Shown in pieces: positions 36,945 to 46,963 of a DNA stretch of 64,000 nucleotides. The notes below the pieces were generated by a model that was not told the DNA's origin, ran no database searches, and worked only from the letters and a program-made list of their open reading frames with translations. The stretch lies in NCBI GenBank assembly GCA_041200185.1, contig CP165730.1, positions 682,001 to 746,000 on the forward strand, written 5' to 3'. A program made the translations under genes and the position numbers. Numbering within the stretch: the first letter of the stretch is position 1; each line of letters opens with the position of its first letter. This DNA is from G041200185 sp041200185 (GTDB taxonomy: Bacteria; Pseudomonadota; Alphaproteobacteria; BNTO01).

Positions 36945-36981
36945 ATCCCCCTCCTCGTTGATAAGAGTTGGGGGATTTTTT
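36945..36981 (+). terminator. Intrinsic terminator of family member 2
   Basis: ATCCCCC and GGGGGAT pair across an 18-base loop that can itself partly pair, followed by TTTTT. Confidence 0.7.
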
Positions 36982-37009
36982 GGGCGTAAACCCATTGAGA
37001 AATCCTGTA

Positions 37010-37137
37010 ATCTATGGAGCATCGATTGATACGCAAAGTCTTCACCAAAGGCCGCCAAACTTGTTGAGCAAATGGAGAAACAAGGCATTGTGTCTCCACC
37101 CGATCGGTCGGGTAAACGCGAACTTCTTGATGCGTAA
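37010..37137 (+). pseudogene. Fragment of FtsK C-terminal (gamma) domain
   Basis: The frame ending at the TAA at 37135-37137 reads AAKLVEQMEKQGIVSPPD, then GKRELLDA. This is the end of the FtsK winged-helix gamma domain, which binds KOPS sites. Upstream the frame is disrupted, and the rest of ftsK is absent. It is a leftover of rearrangement within the Cys/His-family cluster. Confidence 0.65.
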
Positions 37138-37374
37138 GCGGTGTTGAGAGTTGAAGGAGGGGGGGGATGAGACTCAAGGTTGAGACAAAATCCGAATAAA
37201 AATTTATATACTTATAAGTATTTATTCGTTAATTAGCTCTATCGAAAGCAGTAAAAATGCTTACTGCCAAAAGAATAGAGTTCCGTCCCCGAAAATGATA
37301 ACCATGAGTTTTTGCTTTATATAGGATAAATATATAGTCATCTAATATAAATCTACAATCTTTATAAATCATTC

Positions 37375-38253
37375 CTTAACCATTACTTGTCAGAATGAGT
37401 GTAGTGCAAAACTAGACTCAGGTGCTTCATGCATTTGACTTTCGGGAAATGTCTCCTGCTCACACCAGCCTTCTGCTGTGGTTCTTCCCACTTCGAACAT
37501 CTTGTTCAAAACGAAACTTTCTCCCTCCTCAAAGAGGTCGGATTGGTCAAGGATGTCACTCCTTCTGACGAGCCTTCTGCTCCTGTCGTGGCGCCTGAAA
37601 TGGCTCTGGGAGGCCATTCTGCGGATAAAACCGTAGCTTCTTCCCTCAACTCGGTAGAGAAAACGATGACCTCTATCGATTGTTGGATGCACAGAATGGC
37701 CAAGCAGCTCTCGATCCTTGAAGCAGAGAGAAAACGTCAAATGAACTCCCTAACCCAGGTGCTGAACTCCATCATGGAGCATTATCAGCAGCTTCAGGCT
37801 CATCTCATGGCCAGTGGAACTCTGTTGATCTCCTCCTTCGAAGAGCAGCCAGACGTTCAAACATCTCTGCAAAAACTCCGTGAGAAAGTGGCGCTCTTTA
37901 TGGACCTTTGCGCTCAATCTTTCACGCCTTTTCCTCACACCTACAGTGGCAAAGAGCTGATTCCTCAACCGATTCATGGGTTTATCAGCAACGTTCATCA
38001 GTGTCCGGATGAGTTCGATTGCCTTTGCGGGGAAACTCATCCGAGTGACTATTTATGCGACAAAATCTACCAGTGCTCGTTGTGCAAAAAGGAGCATTTG
38101 AAGGGCGTTCTGTGCGATCGTTTTCAAGTGGATGATGACCAAGAATCTGTCGATTTAGCACCCTTTGGTTTTACCTCTTATGCGTGTTCATGTGGTCAGG
38201 AACATGCCTACACGTACGAATGTCCAGAGAAGAAGCCAGTCATGCTGACTCAG
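37375..38253 (+). repeat. 879-bp duplicated segment, copy A
   Basis: Nearly identical to 44459-45337 in the same orientation. It covers 54 bases of leader plus the first ~275 codons of family members 3 and 4. The only difference noticed is a cluster at about 37990 (AACGTT against CATGTC). Identity stops sharply after GTCATGCTGACTCAG. Confidence 0.93.
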
Positions 38254-40143
38254 GCGCAGGATCCTGAAACTGCAATTGCTACTCTTTCGCTGAATGAAAC
38301 CCTCTCTGAGGGCGTTCAAACTCGAAATTAACCTTGAATCGGAACCCGTCATCCAGAAGGGCAGTCCCGGGGAGATCGCAAGCGAGAAAACCTGGCACCG
38401 GGTGAAGACTGTGGGGAAGGAACCAACAGAGCAGTATAACTCAAGAACAGGGTACAGCGGCAAATGTGGTGATTGGCAGACAACAACGCCAGCGTGTTCC
38501 GGGCAAAATGGATCGTTGTTTCCAGTGTGCAAAGGAGGTGTGAAGGGTTATGTCAGCGATTCTGAGTCTGGCATCCACTTAATACAATCACGACGGATTT
38601 GTCCTATCTCTGTCACTGTGGCCAATGGCACTGGGAAGCGTGGCAATGCTCTGGGAATCATGGTGAACCTTTTCCTGTAGTTCGCGATGGTGTCAAGGGA
38701 TACGTCTTCTGTGGCCCAGGTTGTCATCATTGGCATCCACTGAATACCATTTGCAGTTCATGCATTAATAGCTACACCCTCAGGTATCAATGCCAATGCG
38801 GCAAGATACATACTTCGGCAGAGCAATGCGAGGAGAGTTATCCTCTCACGGTTGTTTATCCCTGTGATGTTTGTGGGGCTGAAACGGTTGCGAATCAACT
38901 TTGTGACCGTGCGGATTCTCACGAAAACCAAAGCCAATACTGGTGTCGATGCGGGGCCTTCCATACGACAACGTCGGAATGCTCAGAGCATCACGCGGTC
39001 TTGAAAGACGGAAAAAGAGGTTATCTCGATGTCAACGGATCCTGGCAGGAAGAGAATACGGTTCAAGAAGCTGGCCCCTATCTCTGCCAATGTGGAGGGT
39101 GGCATACCACGACGTCGGAATGCTCAGGTAATAACGGTGACCCCTTCCCTGTGTTCAAAGACGACATCGAGGGTTACGTGTGCGACTGTGGAAAGTGGCA
39201 TGCAAAAGGTGAAGTTTGTCAGATATATACCCTGTGTGTTTTAGTTGATGCTACGAGTCAACAACCTGTTAGATTCATTCCTCCAGAAGTAGGAGATAAT
39301 TACGAGAATTACAATTACATTGATCTGACGTCTTTTGGTATCCAATCTTATCTCTGCGCTTGTGGCGAAAAGCATTTCGTTACGGAGGAATGTCCGCAAA
39401 AATTACCTGTGTACATTGCTAAATTAGCTGAAGTTAATGCCGCTACCCAACCCCTTGATATCTCGGCCTTGTCATCTAAACTTCCAGGTGAGTTTGTGAA
39501 AAACGAGAACGATGCTTCTTATCGTTGGGTTGCTTACAACGTTTTCCGTGTGAAGACTAACGCAAAAGCTACAGCGCCAGTTTATCTTAACTACGAATGT
39601 TTGTGCGGTGATTTGCACAGTGAATTGGGGCACTGTTCAGGGAATAATGGCAATCCCTTCCCCGTATTTAATTCGTTTGCTTACGATGAACCAGGCTATA
39701 TTATTCCCTCTGGTTTTCCTCAAAGGTGGGTACCATTAAATACTGCTGTTGGATCAGGTAGATATCTCTGCAAGTGCGGTGATGTTCATCAGGATGCAAG
39801 CGAATGTTCCCAGCATCATGAAGTCCGGCACGTGTATGAGTGCCCGTCTTGCCATTCCTTTGTGGAGCGTAACCACCTCTGTTGCAACGCATATTATTTC
39901 TGCCAGTGTGGTCAAAACCATAGCAAGACGCTTGATTGCACGGGTAATAACGGTCAACCTTATCCTGTGTACAAAGACGATGTGGCTGGTTACGTTTGCG
40001 AATGCGGAAAGTGGCATGATTTGAATACTTGTTGTAATACCGTTGCAAGGAAAGGAGGAAGGTACCTTTGCCTTTGTGGTGAAACGAAACAACTTATGGG
40101 TGGAGAATGTCTTACTTGTCCCGCGCCGAGTTTGTATAGGTAA
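37429..40143 (+). pseudogene. Cys/His-repeat exported protein, family member 3, frameshifted
   Basis: The first 300 codons encode a signal-like N-terminus, the helical family domain and the first three Cys/His modules. Compared with member 4, two bases (GG) are missing at about 38323, which causes a stop at 38329-38331. The sequence then reads on in a second frame (GYSGKCGDWQTTTPACSG) until about 38552-38568. A second indel there restores the original frame, which stays open to 40143 (about 520 codons). It carries at least ten more strict modules with GNNG-x-PFPV-x-KDG linkers. Had both indels not occurred, the protein would have about 905 residues. The long intact 3' part suggests the damage is recent, or that the locus acts as a silent sequence donor. 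Confidence 0.75.
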
Positions 40144-40162
40144 AACGCACACCACCCTTGTA

Positions 40163-40187
40163 AAACCCACCTTCGGGTGGGTTTTTA
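40163..40187 (+). terminator. Terminator of family member 3
   Basis: AAACCCACC-TTCG-GGTGGGTTT followed by TTAGTTT. Roughly the same 30 bases recur after member 4. The structure could also serve the convergent porin gene. Confidence 0.88.
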
Positions 40188-40189
40188 GT

Positions 40190-43057
40190 TTAGAAGCTGA
40201 TTTTTGAACCCACGAAGACCGTAGTACCCTTATTCGATACAGGGTTGTTGTTGCCGTATAAGGCTGAGACACTTTTGTCCGTAGACGTTTCGATGCGGTT
40301 AATTTCTGTAAAGACTGTAACGCCCGAAACGATTTGGCAGTCAACGGCAAGCGTATTGACCTTTCCGATCGTATCACTGTAGTTCGTAACGCGTCGGCGC
40401 ATGGTGTGATGAGCCAAACTGAAGTCAAGGCAGCCAAAGGTATATTTCCCACCGAGGTTCCACCCTTTTCCAGCGTCTCCTAGATGAAAACCATATTTAG
40501 CTAACCGGTCAGCGTCATACTTCGTTTTAGGTAGATTTAACTCATTATTTTCAATGAACCCTCCTGCAATTTGGAAATTTTTATACTTGATAGATGCCGA
40601 AGCCTGGTAGGCCCAGTCTTTTTTGAGGGCAATCTCTCGCTTTACAGAATAAACCGTTTTTGCAGCATTACTGATGTCTTCTGCTGAAGCCGTTTGCTGC
40701 ACGTCGATATCCATCGTAGTGTTTTCCGTTAAGGCCACCAACGCAGCGCTCACTGTTAAATCGTTTAAGTTATGCTCAAAGTTCAAACCGACAGCAACGT
40801 TATTTGTTTTATGCATGTCCTCGTTGTGGAATACATTGTCGTCATTGCTATTAATATTGGCGTAGGCCGTGCTTCCTTGCGAATTCCACCCCATATGATT
40901 GGGGTTTGGCGAATAACTCAGCCCAACTTTAAAGCCGTAGAACCGCGGAGAATAGAGGACAAATTTTGTGGACTTCTTCGTAAATCCTGCTAGATGAACC
41001 ATGTTAGGCATTCCGGCAGCTCGGTTAAAAAGATCCCATACAGAACCGTTAACACCCCCTGTTCCGCCTATTAAGGATGTTGCATCCTCGATAAACGCAC
41101 TTTCGACTCCACTGACATTACCGAATTGCATCGTTCCAAAATGGCTCGCAAACTCGACGTAATTTTCTGTCATGCAGAAGTCGTCAGGGATAACTTGAAT
41201 GTTAGCAGAATACTTGTACTGGAAGTCGTCATTCGTTGCCCCAGAGATTTCCATCGCTAAGTCGGCCCAACCAATCGCTAGATGAGGCGATCCGTCCGCA
41301 TTATCGCGTGCATCCTCTTGGTTAACACTACCGAAATAAGAGCAAAAATCTCCAGAGAAACTAAGCTTGGGTGATTCTTCTGTCGCGATGACCGTTGCCG
41401 GCAAACTCGCGTAAGCCGCAGTCTTGTAGAGTGCTCTGTCTTCCTCATTCTCTTCGTTTTTGTCGGGCTTAGCTTCAGTGGCCTTTTCAGCAACAGTGTC
41501 GGTAAGTGATTTTTTATCAGCTTTTACGGGCAGTACGTTCGTTTCAAGAAGCGCTAAAGGCGAATAAGGAATTCTAGCAGCGGTTACTTTTTTACTTTCA
41601 GGAGATGGACGCGCATCATCTAACTTCTTCGTTTGGGATGGCGCTGAATTTACCTTATTCACAGGATAAGATTTCCCGGCTAGTAGAGCAGTTGAGACAG
41701 AATTTTCAGTTCCATTATTTTCCTTCTTCTCCGTAGTTAAAGCAGTTATTTCTGTGGCTTCTTGCGGTTTAAACTCCAATGTCTTAGCGTTGGAGGTTGC
41801 AGGTATCGGAGATGTTTTGTGGTCAGGAGTCGAACCGTCGTTCAGTTGCGGATTCTCGGCTGCTGTTGCCTTAGAGGTGGAGCTCTCTGATGTAGTGGTC
41901 GATGATACGCGAGGCCCCATTCCTTTGTTGGCTATCAGAAGAGTTTTTGAGGATGCGACGATTCCCGGAGAGAGCATAGATCCAGAAGTTGGAGAATGAG
42001 GCATCGTTTTTTTCGCTTCCCCCGCCGACTTAGTCTCAGGAGAAACTTTCTGGTCTTTCTGCTCTGCCTTCTTAGGGGGCCTCATATTTGCTAATGCTAA
42101 GAGAGGCGATCCCTGCGGCACAACAACGGGATTGGAGATCGCTACGGCACTCGGATCTGCCTTTTGTTTCAAAAATTGAGCCAATGCGCCTTGGGGATGT
42201 GTCGAAGATTTTTGCGACGTTTGTGCGGGTTTATTGACTTGTGCTGGCTTTGCAGTGGTTTCGCTCTGTTTTGCAGTAGGCAATGTGAAAGCCTTCGAAT
42301 CAGTCATGTTCCCGGTCGCTTTGCCGGAAGAAGTCACCCCCCCAGAAGAGGCTCCTCTTGATGAGACCTTTATAGCTTTGGACGCAGTTGCGGAAATATC
42401 TAAGGCCTCTCGATTAAAAAATTCCGAATGAAGTCGCTCCGTGTCCTTAGGACCCGACTTGGCATGCCTCCTGTCTCTTTTAGTATTTTTTACAGGAATT
42501 TCGACAGCCTCCTGGCGAAAAAGAGAAGCCGATTTCCCCAAGACACTTCCTTTATGAACCTGCGAAGTCCCTCGGCTGGGAACGAGGGTAATGCTTTTGG
42601 CTTCTCTGTCAAAAAGACGTGAAGTCGTAGAGATTTGCTGTCCTCCCGTAGGAGATCTTGCCACATTCCTCTGTTTTCTCTGCAATGCCTTCGGTGTGGA
42701 CAGGGGAATATTTTTAGCCTCCTGGTTAAACAAATTCGTCGGGGTTGCCGATATCTGACCGGGAGTACGTGGGGATTGGCGCAAAGCTGGGGAGGTTTTA
42801 GACGGAGTTGCCTTGCTCAAAGTCCGCTTTCGATGTTGTCCATTACGCCGGATCTCTCCGGATTTATCACTGGGAGAGGTCGACTTTTTGACCTTTAGTC
42901 TAGCAATCTCCTGCTCAATCTTTCTCAATCGATTACCGGCCTCAACGAGATCGAGGGGAGCACCTTCAACGGCATTGATAAGGCCCCCCAAGACGCTGAC
43001 CCACCCGGTTGCGCATAAAAAGAATTGAATATGGCAGAAAATCCGCTTAGTATCCAA
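40190..43057 (-). CDS. Porin-like outer-membrane protein with long repeat-bearing N-terminus
   Basis: A 955-residue protein in two parts. The N-terminal ~550 residues follow a signal-like segment (FFLCATGWVSVLGGLINAVEG) and a short coiled coil (AGNRLRKIEQEIARLKVKK). They are disordered and rich in Ser, Thr, Lys and Pro, with a peptide repeated about five times: NLFNQEAKNI, RLFDREAKSI, SLFRQEAVEI, EFFNREALDI and a weaker FKPQEATEI. The C-terminal ~390 residues form a porin-type beta barrel (LSFSGDFCSYFGS, FVLYSPRFYGFKVGLSY) and end in Phe (VFVGSKISF). The barrel should sit in the outer membrane; the long N-terminal part would lie in the periplasm. It is convergent with family member 3. Confidence 0.75.
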   Translation of the reverse strand: MDTKRIFCHIQFFLCATGWVSVLGGLINAVEGAPLDLVEAGNRLRKIEQEIARLKVKKSTSPSDKSGEIRRNGQHRKRTLSKATPSKTSPALRQSPRTPGQISATPTNLFNQEAKNIPLSTPKALQRKQRNVARSPTGGQQISTTSRLFDREAKSITLVPSRGTSQVHKGSVLGKSASLFRQEAVEIPVKNTKRDRRHAKSGPKDTERLHSEFFNREALDISATASKAIKVSSRGASSGGVTSSGKATGNMTDSKAFTLPTAKQSETTAKPAQVNKPAQTSQKSSTHPQGALAQFLKQKADPSAVAISNPVVVPQGSPLLALANMRPPKKAEQKDQKVSPETKSAGEAKKTMPHSPTSGSMLSPGIVASSKTLLIANKGMGPRVSSTTTSESSTSKATAAENPQLNDGSTPDHKTSPIPATSNAKTLEFKPQEATEITALTTEKKENNGTENSVSTALLAGKSYPVNKVNSAPSQTKKLDDARPSPESKKVTAARIPYSPLALLETNVLPVKADKKSLTDTVAEKATEAKPDKNEENEEDRALYKTAAYASLPATVIATEESPKLSFSGDFCSYFGSVNQEDARDNADGSPHLAIGWADLAMEISGATNDDFQYKYSANIQVIPDDFCMTENYVEFASHFGTMQFGNVSGVESAFIEDATSLIGGTGGVNGSVWDLFNRAAGMPNMVHLAGFTKKSTKFVLYSPRFYGFKVGLSYSPNPNHMGWNSQGSTAYANINSNDDNVFHNEDMHKTNNVAVGLNFEHNLNDLTVSAALVALTENTTMDIDVQQTASAEDISNAAKTVYSVKREIALKKDWAYQASASIKYKNFQIAGGFIENNELNLPKTKYDADRLAKYGFHLGDAGKGWNLGGKYTFGCLDFSLAHHTMRRRVTNYSDTIGKVNTLAVDCQIVSGVTVFTEINRIETSTDKSVSALYGNNNPVSNKGTTVFVGSKISF

Positions 43058-43179
43058 CTGTGCTGTCGTTTATCGTCTTCCCCCGTATTCGATGGTGGCG
43101 CATATTTTAGAAGAAAGCAAGGTGGTGGCGCCAGTTGTAGCTTTCTACGAGGGGTTTGGGTTGAGACTGTGGGTATCCT

Positions 43180-44268
43180 ATGATTTATTGGCTTGCTTCT
43201 CCTCTTAGTTCCCTTTTCTCCTGGTGCAATGTGCTCCGCTATCTTACAGTCCGGAGTTTTGGTGCTTTGTTGACAGCACTTTTTTTGAGCCTTTTTTGGG
43301 GTGACTTCGTTATTCGTTGGCTCAAAAGTCATCAAGGCAAGGGTCAGCCTATCCGTACTGACGGGCCCGCTACGCACCTCACTAAGATTGGCACGCCAAC
43401 GATGGGTGGGGTGTTGATTTTGGGAACAACCCTCATAGGTACCCTGCTATGGAGTGACGTTTCCAACCCTTATGTTCTTATAGCCCTTTTTGTCATGCTT
43501 GCCTTCGGCGCTATAGGTCTTTACGACGATTGGATCAAGCTTTCTACAGGCCGTTCTAACGGCCTAAAGTCACGTTGGAAGTTCGCCTTGCAGTGTATTT
43601 TTTCAGTTATGACGACGTTTCTCATTTTAAAACTTACGCCGCCTGAACTGCGTCAACGGATCCCTCTCCCCTTCTGCAAGACACTTTGTCTCCATTTGGG
43701 TGCTTTTTATTTCTTGTGGGGAATTCTCGTCATCGCAGGTTCATCAAATGCAGTAAATCTGACGGACGGTCTCGACGGGCTTGCTATCATGCCGTCAATC
43801 TACGTTGCTGGTACTTTTGCGTTGATTAGTTACCTTGTTGGACACGCGCATTTTTCTAATTATCTCTATATTCATTACATCCCCAAGGCCGGTGAGCTTA
43901 TGGTTTTCTTGTCGGCCCTAGTTGGAGGAAGCCTTGGTTTCTTATGGTTTAATGCGCCACCAGCTAGGATTTTTATGGGGGATACCGGGTCGTTGTCCAT
44001 GGGGGCCGTCCTAGGAAGCATAGCGATGATGACGCACCATGAATTCGTCCTTAGCATAGCTGGAGGGTTGTTCGTTGTAGAAGCTGTTTCGGTCATGCTA
44101 CAGGTAGCCGCTTTCCGCTGGGGACACGGCAAACGTATTTTTCTTATGGCTCCCATTCACCACCATTTTGAAAAACTTGGATGGCCTGAACCCACCATCA
44201 CCATCCGATTTTGGATCATTTCAATCGTTTTGGCATTAATCGGTCTTTCCACGCTCAAATTCCGATAA
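43180..44268 (+). CDS. mraY: Phospho-N-acetylmuramoyl-pentapeptide transferase
   Basis: MraY joins UDP-MurNAc-pentapeptide to undecaprenyl phosphate, making lipid I on the inner membrane. The 362-residue sequence has about ten membrane segments and all key motifs: GTPTMGGVLIL, the catalytic GLYDDWIKL, SNAVNLTDGLDGLA, FMGDTGSLSMGAVLG and APIHHHFEKLGWPE. Length is normal. It is separated from the usual mur/fts cluster and sits between the porin and family member 4, an unusual context. Together with mltG it shows that peptidoglycan is made. Confidence 0.97.
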   Translation: MIYWLASPLSSLFSWCNVLRYLTVRSFGALLTALFLSLFWGDFVIRWLKSHQGKGQPIRTDGPATHLTKIGTPTMGGVLILGTTLIGTLLWSDVSNPYVLIALFVMLAFGAIGLYDDWIKLSTGRSNGLKSRWKFALQCIFSVMTTFLILKLTPPELRQRIPLPFCKTLCLHLGAFYFLWGILVIAGSSNAVNLTDGLDGLAIMPSIYVAGTFALISYLVGHAHFSNYLYIHYIPKAGELMVFLSALVGGSLGFLWFNAPPARIFMGDTGSLSMGAVLGSIAMMTHHEFVLSIAGGLFVVEAVSVMLQVAAFRWGHGKRIFLMAPIHHHFEKLGWPEPTITIRFWIISIVLALIGLSTLKFR

Positions 44269-44458
44269 GGCCTTACGCGGAGGACGAATCGAGGAATAAG
44301 CAATCAGTGCACTTGAGAATTGCTTATCTCGGGACCCCACTGTAGCCATTTCAGAATCCTCTAATGGCCGGTCGCATCGTTCTATAGCAATCTCAATTCA
44401 CTTCCGTCTATATCGTCTAGTTTTATACATCTAATCACACACCTTCTCTTCACACTTT

Positions 44459-45337
44459 CTTAACCATTACTTGTCAGAATGAGTGTAGTGCAAAACTAGA
44501 CTCAGGTGCTTCATGCATTTGACTTTCGGGAAATGTCTCCTGCTCACACCAGCCTTCTGCTGTGGTTCTTCCCACTTCGAACATCTTGTTCAAAACGAAA
44601 CTTTCTCCCTCCTCAAAGAGGTCGGATTGGTCAAGGATGTCACTCCTTCTGACGAGCCTTCTGCTCCTGTCGTGGCGCCTGAAATGGCTCTGGGAGGCCA
44701 TTCTGCGGATAAAACCGTAGCTTCTTCCCTCAACTCGGTAGAGAAAACGATGACCTCTATCGATTGTTGGATGCACAGAATGGCCAAGCAGCTCTCGATC
44801 CTTGAAGCAGAGAGAAAACGTCAAATGAACTCCCTAACCCAGGTGCTGAACTCCATCATGGAGCATTATCAGCAGCTTCAGGCTCATCTCATGGCCAGTG
44901 GAACTCTGTTGATCTCCTCCTTCGAAGAGCAGCCAGACGTTCAAACATCTCTGCAAAAACTCCGTGAGAAAGTGGCGCTCTTTATGGACCTTTGCGCTCA
45001 ATCTTTCACGCCTTTTCCTCACACCTACAGTGGCAAAGAGCTGATTCCTCAACCGATTCATGGGTTTATCAGCCATGTCCATCAGTGTCCGGATGAGTTC
45101 GATTGCCTTTGCGGGGAAACTCATCCGAGTGACTATTTATGCGACAAAATCTACCAGTGCTCGTTGTGCAAAAAGGAGCATTTGAAGGGCGTTCTGTGCG
45201 ATCGTTTTCAAGTGGATGATGACCAAGAATCTGTCGATTTAGCACCCTTTGGTTTTACCTCTTATGCGTGTTCATGTGGTCAGGAACATGCCTACACGTA
45301 CGAATGTCCAGAGAAGAAGCCAGTCATGCTGACTCAG
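44459..45337 (+). repeat. 879-bp duplicated segment, copy B
   Basis: Partner of 37375-38253 at an offset of 7084 bases. It includes the leader and the N-terminal domain of family member 4. Confidence 0.93.
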
Positions 45338-46924
45338 ACACATGATCCTGAAGCCGGGATTGCCACTCTTTCGCTGGATAAATCCCTCCCTGAAGGAGTT
45401 CGAACTCGGGAAATTAACCTTGAGCCAGAACCCGTGATTCAAAACGGCATTCCCGGCTATATCGCCCCCGACAAAACCTGGCATCGGCTGAATACTGTGT
45501 GGAAAGATTGCTTTCTGGATTTCGATTTGCACCGCGCGTATACCGACTTGGACTATCGTAAATCTGTTGAAGAGACTCTAGGAAAAGAGGGTAAGGATGT
45601 GGATGACGTCTTCATGGATTTCCTCGAAGGAAAAACGTCGAATGGGTATCTGTGTTCCTGCGGACAGTGGCATTCTTGTTCTATTTACTGTGGCTGGACA
45701 GAAGACATGGAAAACCTCAATGATTTTTCACCTTTGCCTGTCTATAAGGATGGTAAGAGCGGATACGTCGGCATGTGTGGAAGCTGGCACCCCATGGGTG
45801 AATGTTGTATTTCACCCTTTGATGCAGCATACTTCTACCAATGTCAATGTGGACATCTTCATGAACTGACGAAGGACTGTAAAGGAAATAACGGAAACCC
45901 CTTCTCAGCCTATCTTAAGGGAAAAGAGGGGTATACTTGTGGAAGAGATTGGCATCTGTTAAATGTCCGGTGCCTTGACAGCGTTCTTTATGAAATTCCA
46001 TATCTTTGCCAATGCGGAGAGCTTCATAACAGCGCCGACGACTGCTCAAAGGGGTATGACGTCCGCGTTGTTTGCGTTTGTCGTTACTGTGGAGAGGAAA
46101 CTTCGCCGAGTGAGATTTGCCCCAAGGCGGATGACCGAAAAAGCCATTACAGCCTTGATTATCAATGTCGTTGTGGACAGTGGCACTCAAGCACTTATGA
46201 GTGCACTGGGAATAACGGCTCCTTTTATCCGGTTACTAAGCATGGTCAGCCTGGCATTCTTTGTGACTGCGGGGAGTGGCATCCCCTGGATTTCCAGTGT
46301 GAGCATATTTTCCGTTATGTCTCCGTTGAACCAGATAAATCGAATGGAGGGCTATACCCCAAAATTCTTCTTCCTGAAGGAAAATCATGGATCGACCTTG
46401 GCCCTCTAGGCTTCGTATCCTACGAATGCCCCTGCGGACAATATCACCATTATACACATCAGTGTCCTCAAAATATCCCTGTATTGGCTTTACAAACAAC
46501 AGGTCGAGAAGGGAATGAAAATACGGCGACAACCGAAAACGCTGTTGCTGGCTATATCGCCCCTAATGGAACATGGCATAAGCTCAACACAATGTGGTTC
46601 GAGCATGTTGGTATGAACGATTTAGAGTACTTGTGCGAATGCGGACAATTACACCACTACACCAGCGAATGCCCCCTCTCACTGCCTGTATATAGGGGCG
46701 GAGTTCCGGGTTATGTCTGTGGTACACATGCAAGCTGGCATCCGGCTAATGTTTTATGCCAAAGGGGTATAGACTTGGGACACTACCTTGAGTACTACTG
46801 CACTTGCGGAAAGGTACACATAGCAGGAGAATGCTCAGAAGAGAGGCCCGTTCGTGTCTTAAACGACGAGGAGATCGCCGAAGAAATCCGCCAGATCGAT
46901 GAAAATGAGGCTATGAACTCTTAA
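44513..46924 (+). CDS. Cys/His-repeat exported protein, family member 4
   Basis: The largest intact member, 803 residues. The N-terminus (LTFGKCLLLTPAFCCGSSH) is signal-like. The helical domain (IDCWMHRMAKQLSILEAERK) is nearly identical to that of member 3. Nine strict C-x-C-G-x2-H-x5-C modules follow, plus variants (CSLCKKEHLKGVLC, CTCGKVHIAGEC), with linkers SVDLAPFGFTSYACSCG, PGYIAPDKTWHRLNTVW and GNNGNPFSAYLKGKEGY. The modules are mostly paired about 25-30 residues apart. It is probably exported and may bind metal. The family is not recognised. Its terminator is identical to that of member 3. Confidence 0.75.
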   Translation: MHLTFGKCLLLTPAFCCGSSHFEHLVQNETFSLLKEVGLVKDVTPSDEPSAPVVAPEMALGGHSADKTVASSLNSVEKTMTSIDCWMHRMAKQLSILEAERKRQMNSLTQVLNSIMEHYQQLQAHLMASGTLLISSFEEQPDVQTSLQKLREKVALFMDLCAQSFTPFPHTYSGKELIPQPIHGFISHVHQCPDEFDCLCGETHPSDYLCDKIYQCSLCKKEHLKGVLCDRFQVDDDQESVDLAPFGFTSYACSCGQEHAYTYECPEKKPVMLTQTHDPEAGIATLSLDKSLPEGVRTREINLEPEPVIQNGIPGYIAPDKTWHRLNTVWKDCFLDFDLHRAYTDLDYRKSVEETLGKEGKDVDDVFMDFLEGKTSNGYLCSCGQWHSCSIYCGWTEDMENLNDFSPLPVYKDGKSGYVGMCGSWHPMGECCISPFDAAYFYQCQCGHLHELTKDCKGNNGNPFSAYLKGKEGYTCGRDWHLLNVRCLDSVLYEIPYLCQCGELHNSADDCSKGYDVRVVCVCRYCGEETSPSEICPKADDRKSHYSLDYQCRCGQWHSSTYECTGNNGSFYPVTKHGQPGILCDCGEWHPLDFQCEHIFRYVSVEPDKSNGGLYPKILLPEGKSWIDLGPLGFVSYECPCGQYHHYTHQCPQNIPVLALQTTGREGNENTATTENAVAGYIAPNGTWHKLNTMWFEHVGMNDLEYLCECGQLHHYTSECPLSLPVYRGGVPGYVCGTHASWHPANVLCQRGIDLGHYLEYYCTCGKVHIAGECSEERPVRVLNDEEIAEEIRQIDENEAMNS

Positions 46925-46963
46925 ATGTCGAACCTAGTCTAAAAACACTGACCTGCGCTAAGT

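Noticed and set aside
37390..37740. 116-codon minus-strand frame, repeated identically at 44474-44824
   Set aside because: Identity comes from the 879-bp duplication of the sense genes; the antisense frame has no independent support.
33642..46924. Possibility that the Cys/His arrays are a CRISPR or DNA-level tandem repeat
   Set aside because: The repeats are conserved at protein level with varied spacing and codon use; no regular DNA repeat-spacer pattern exists.
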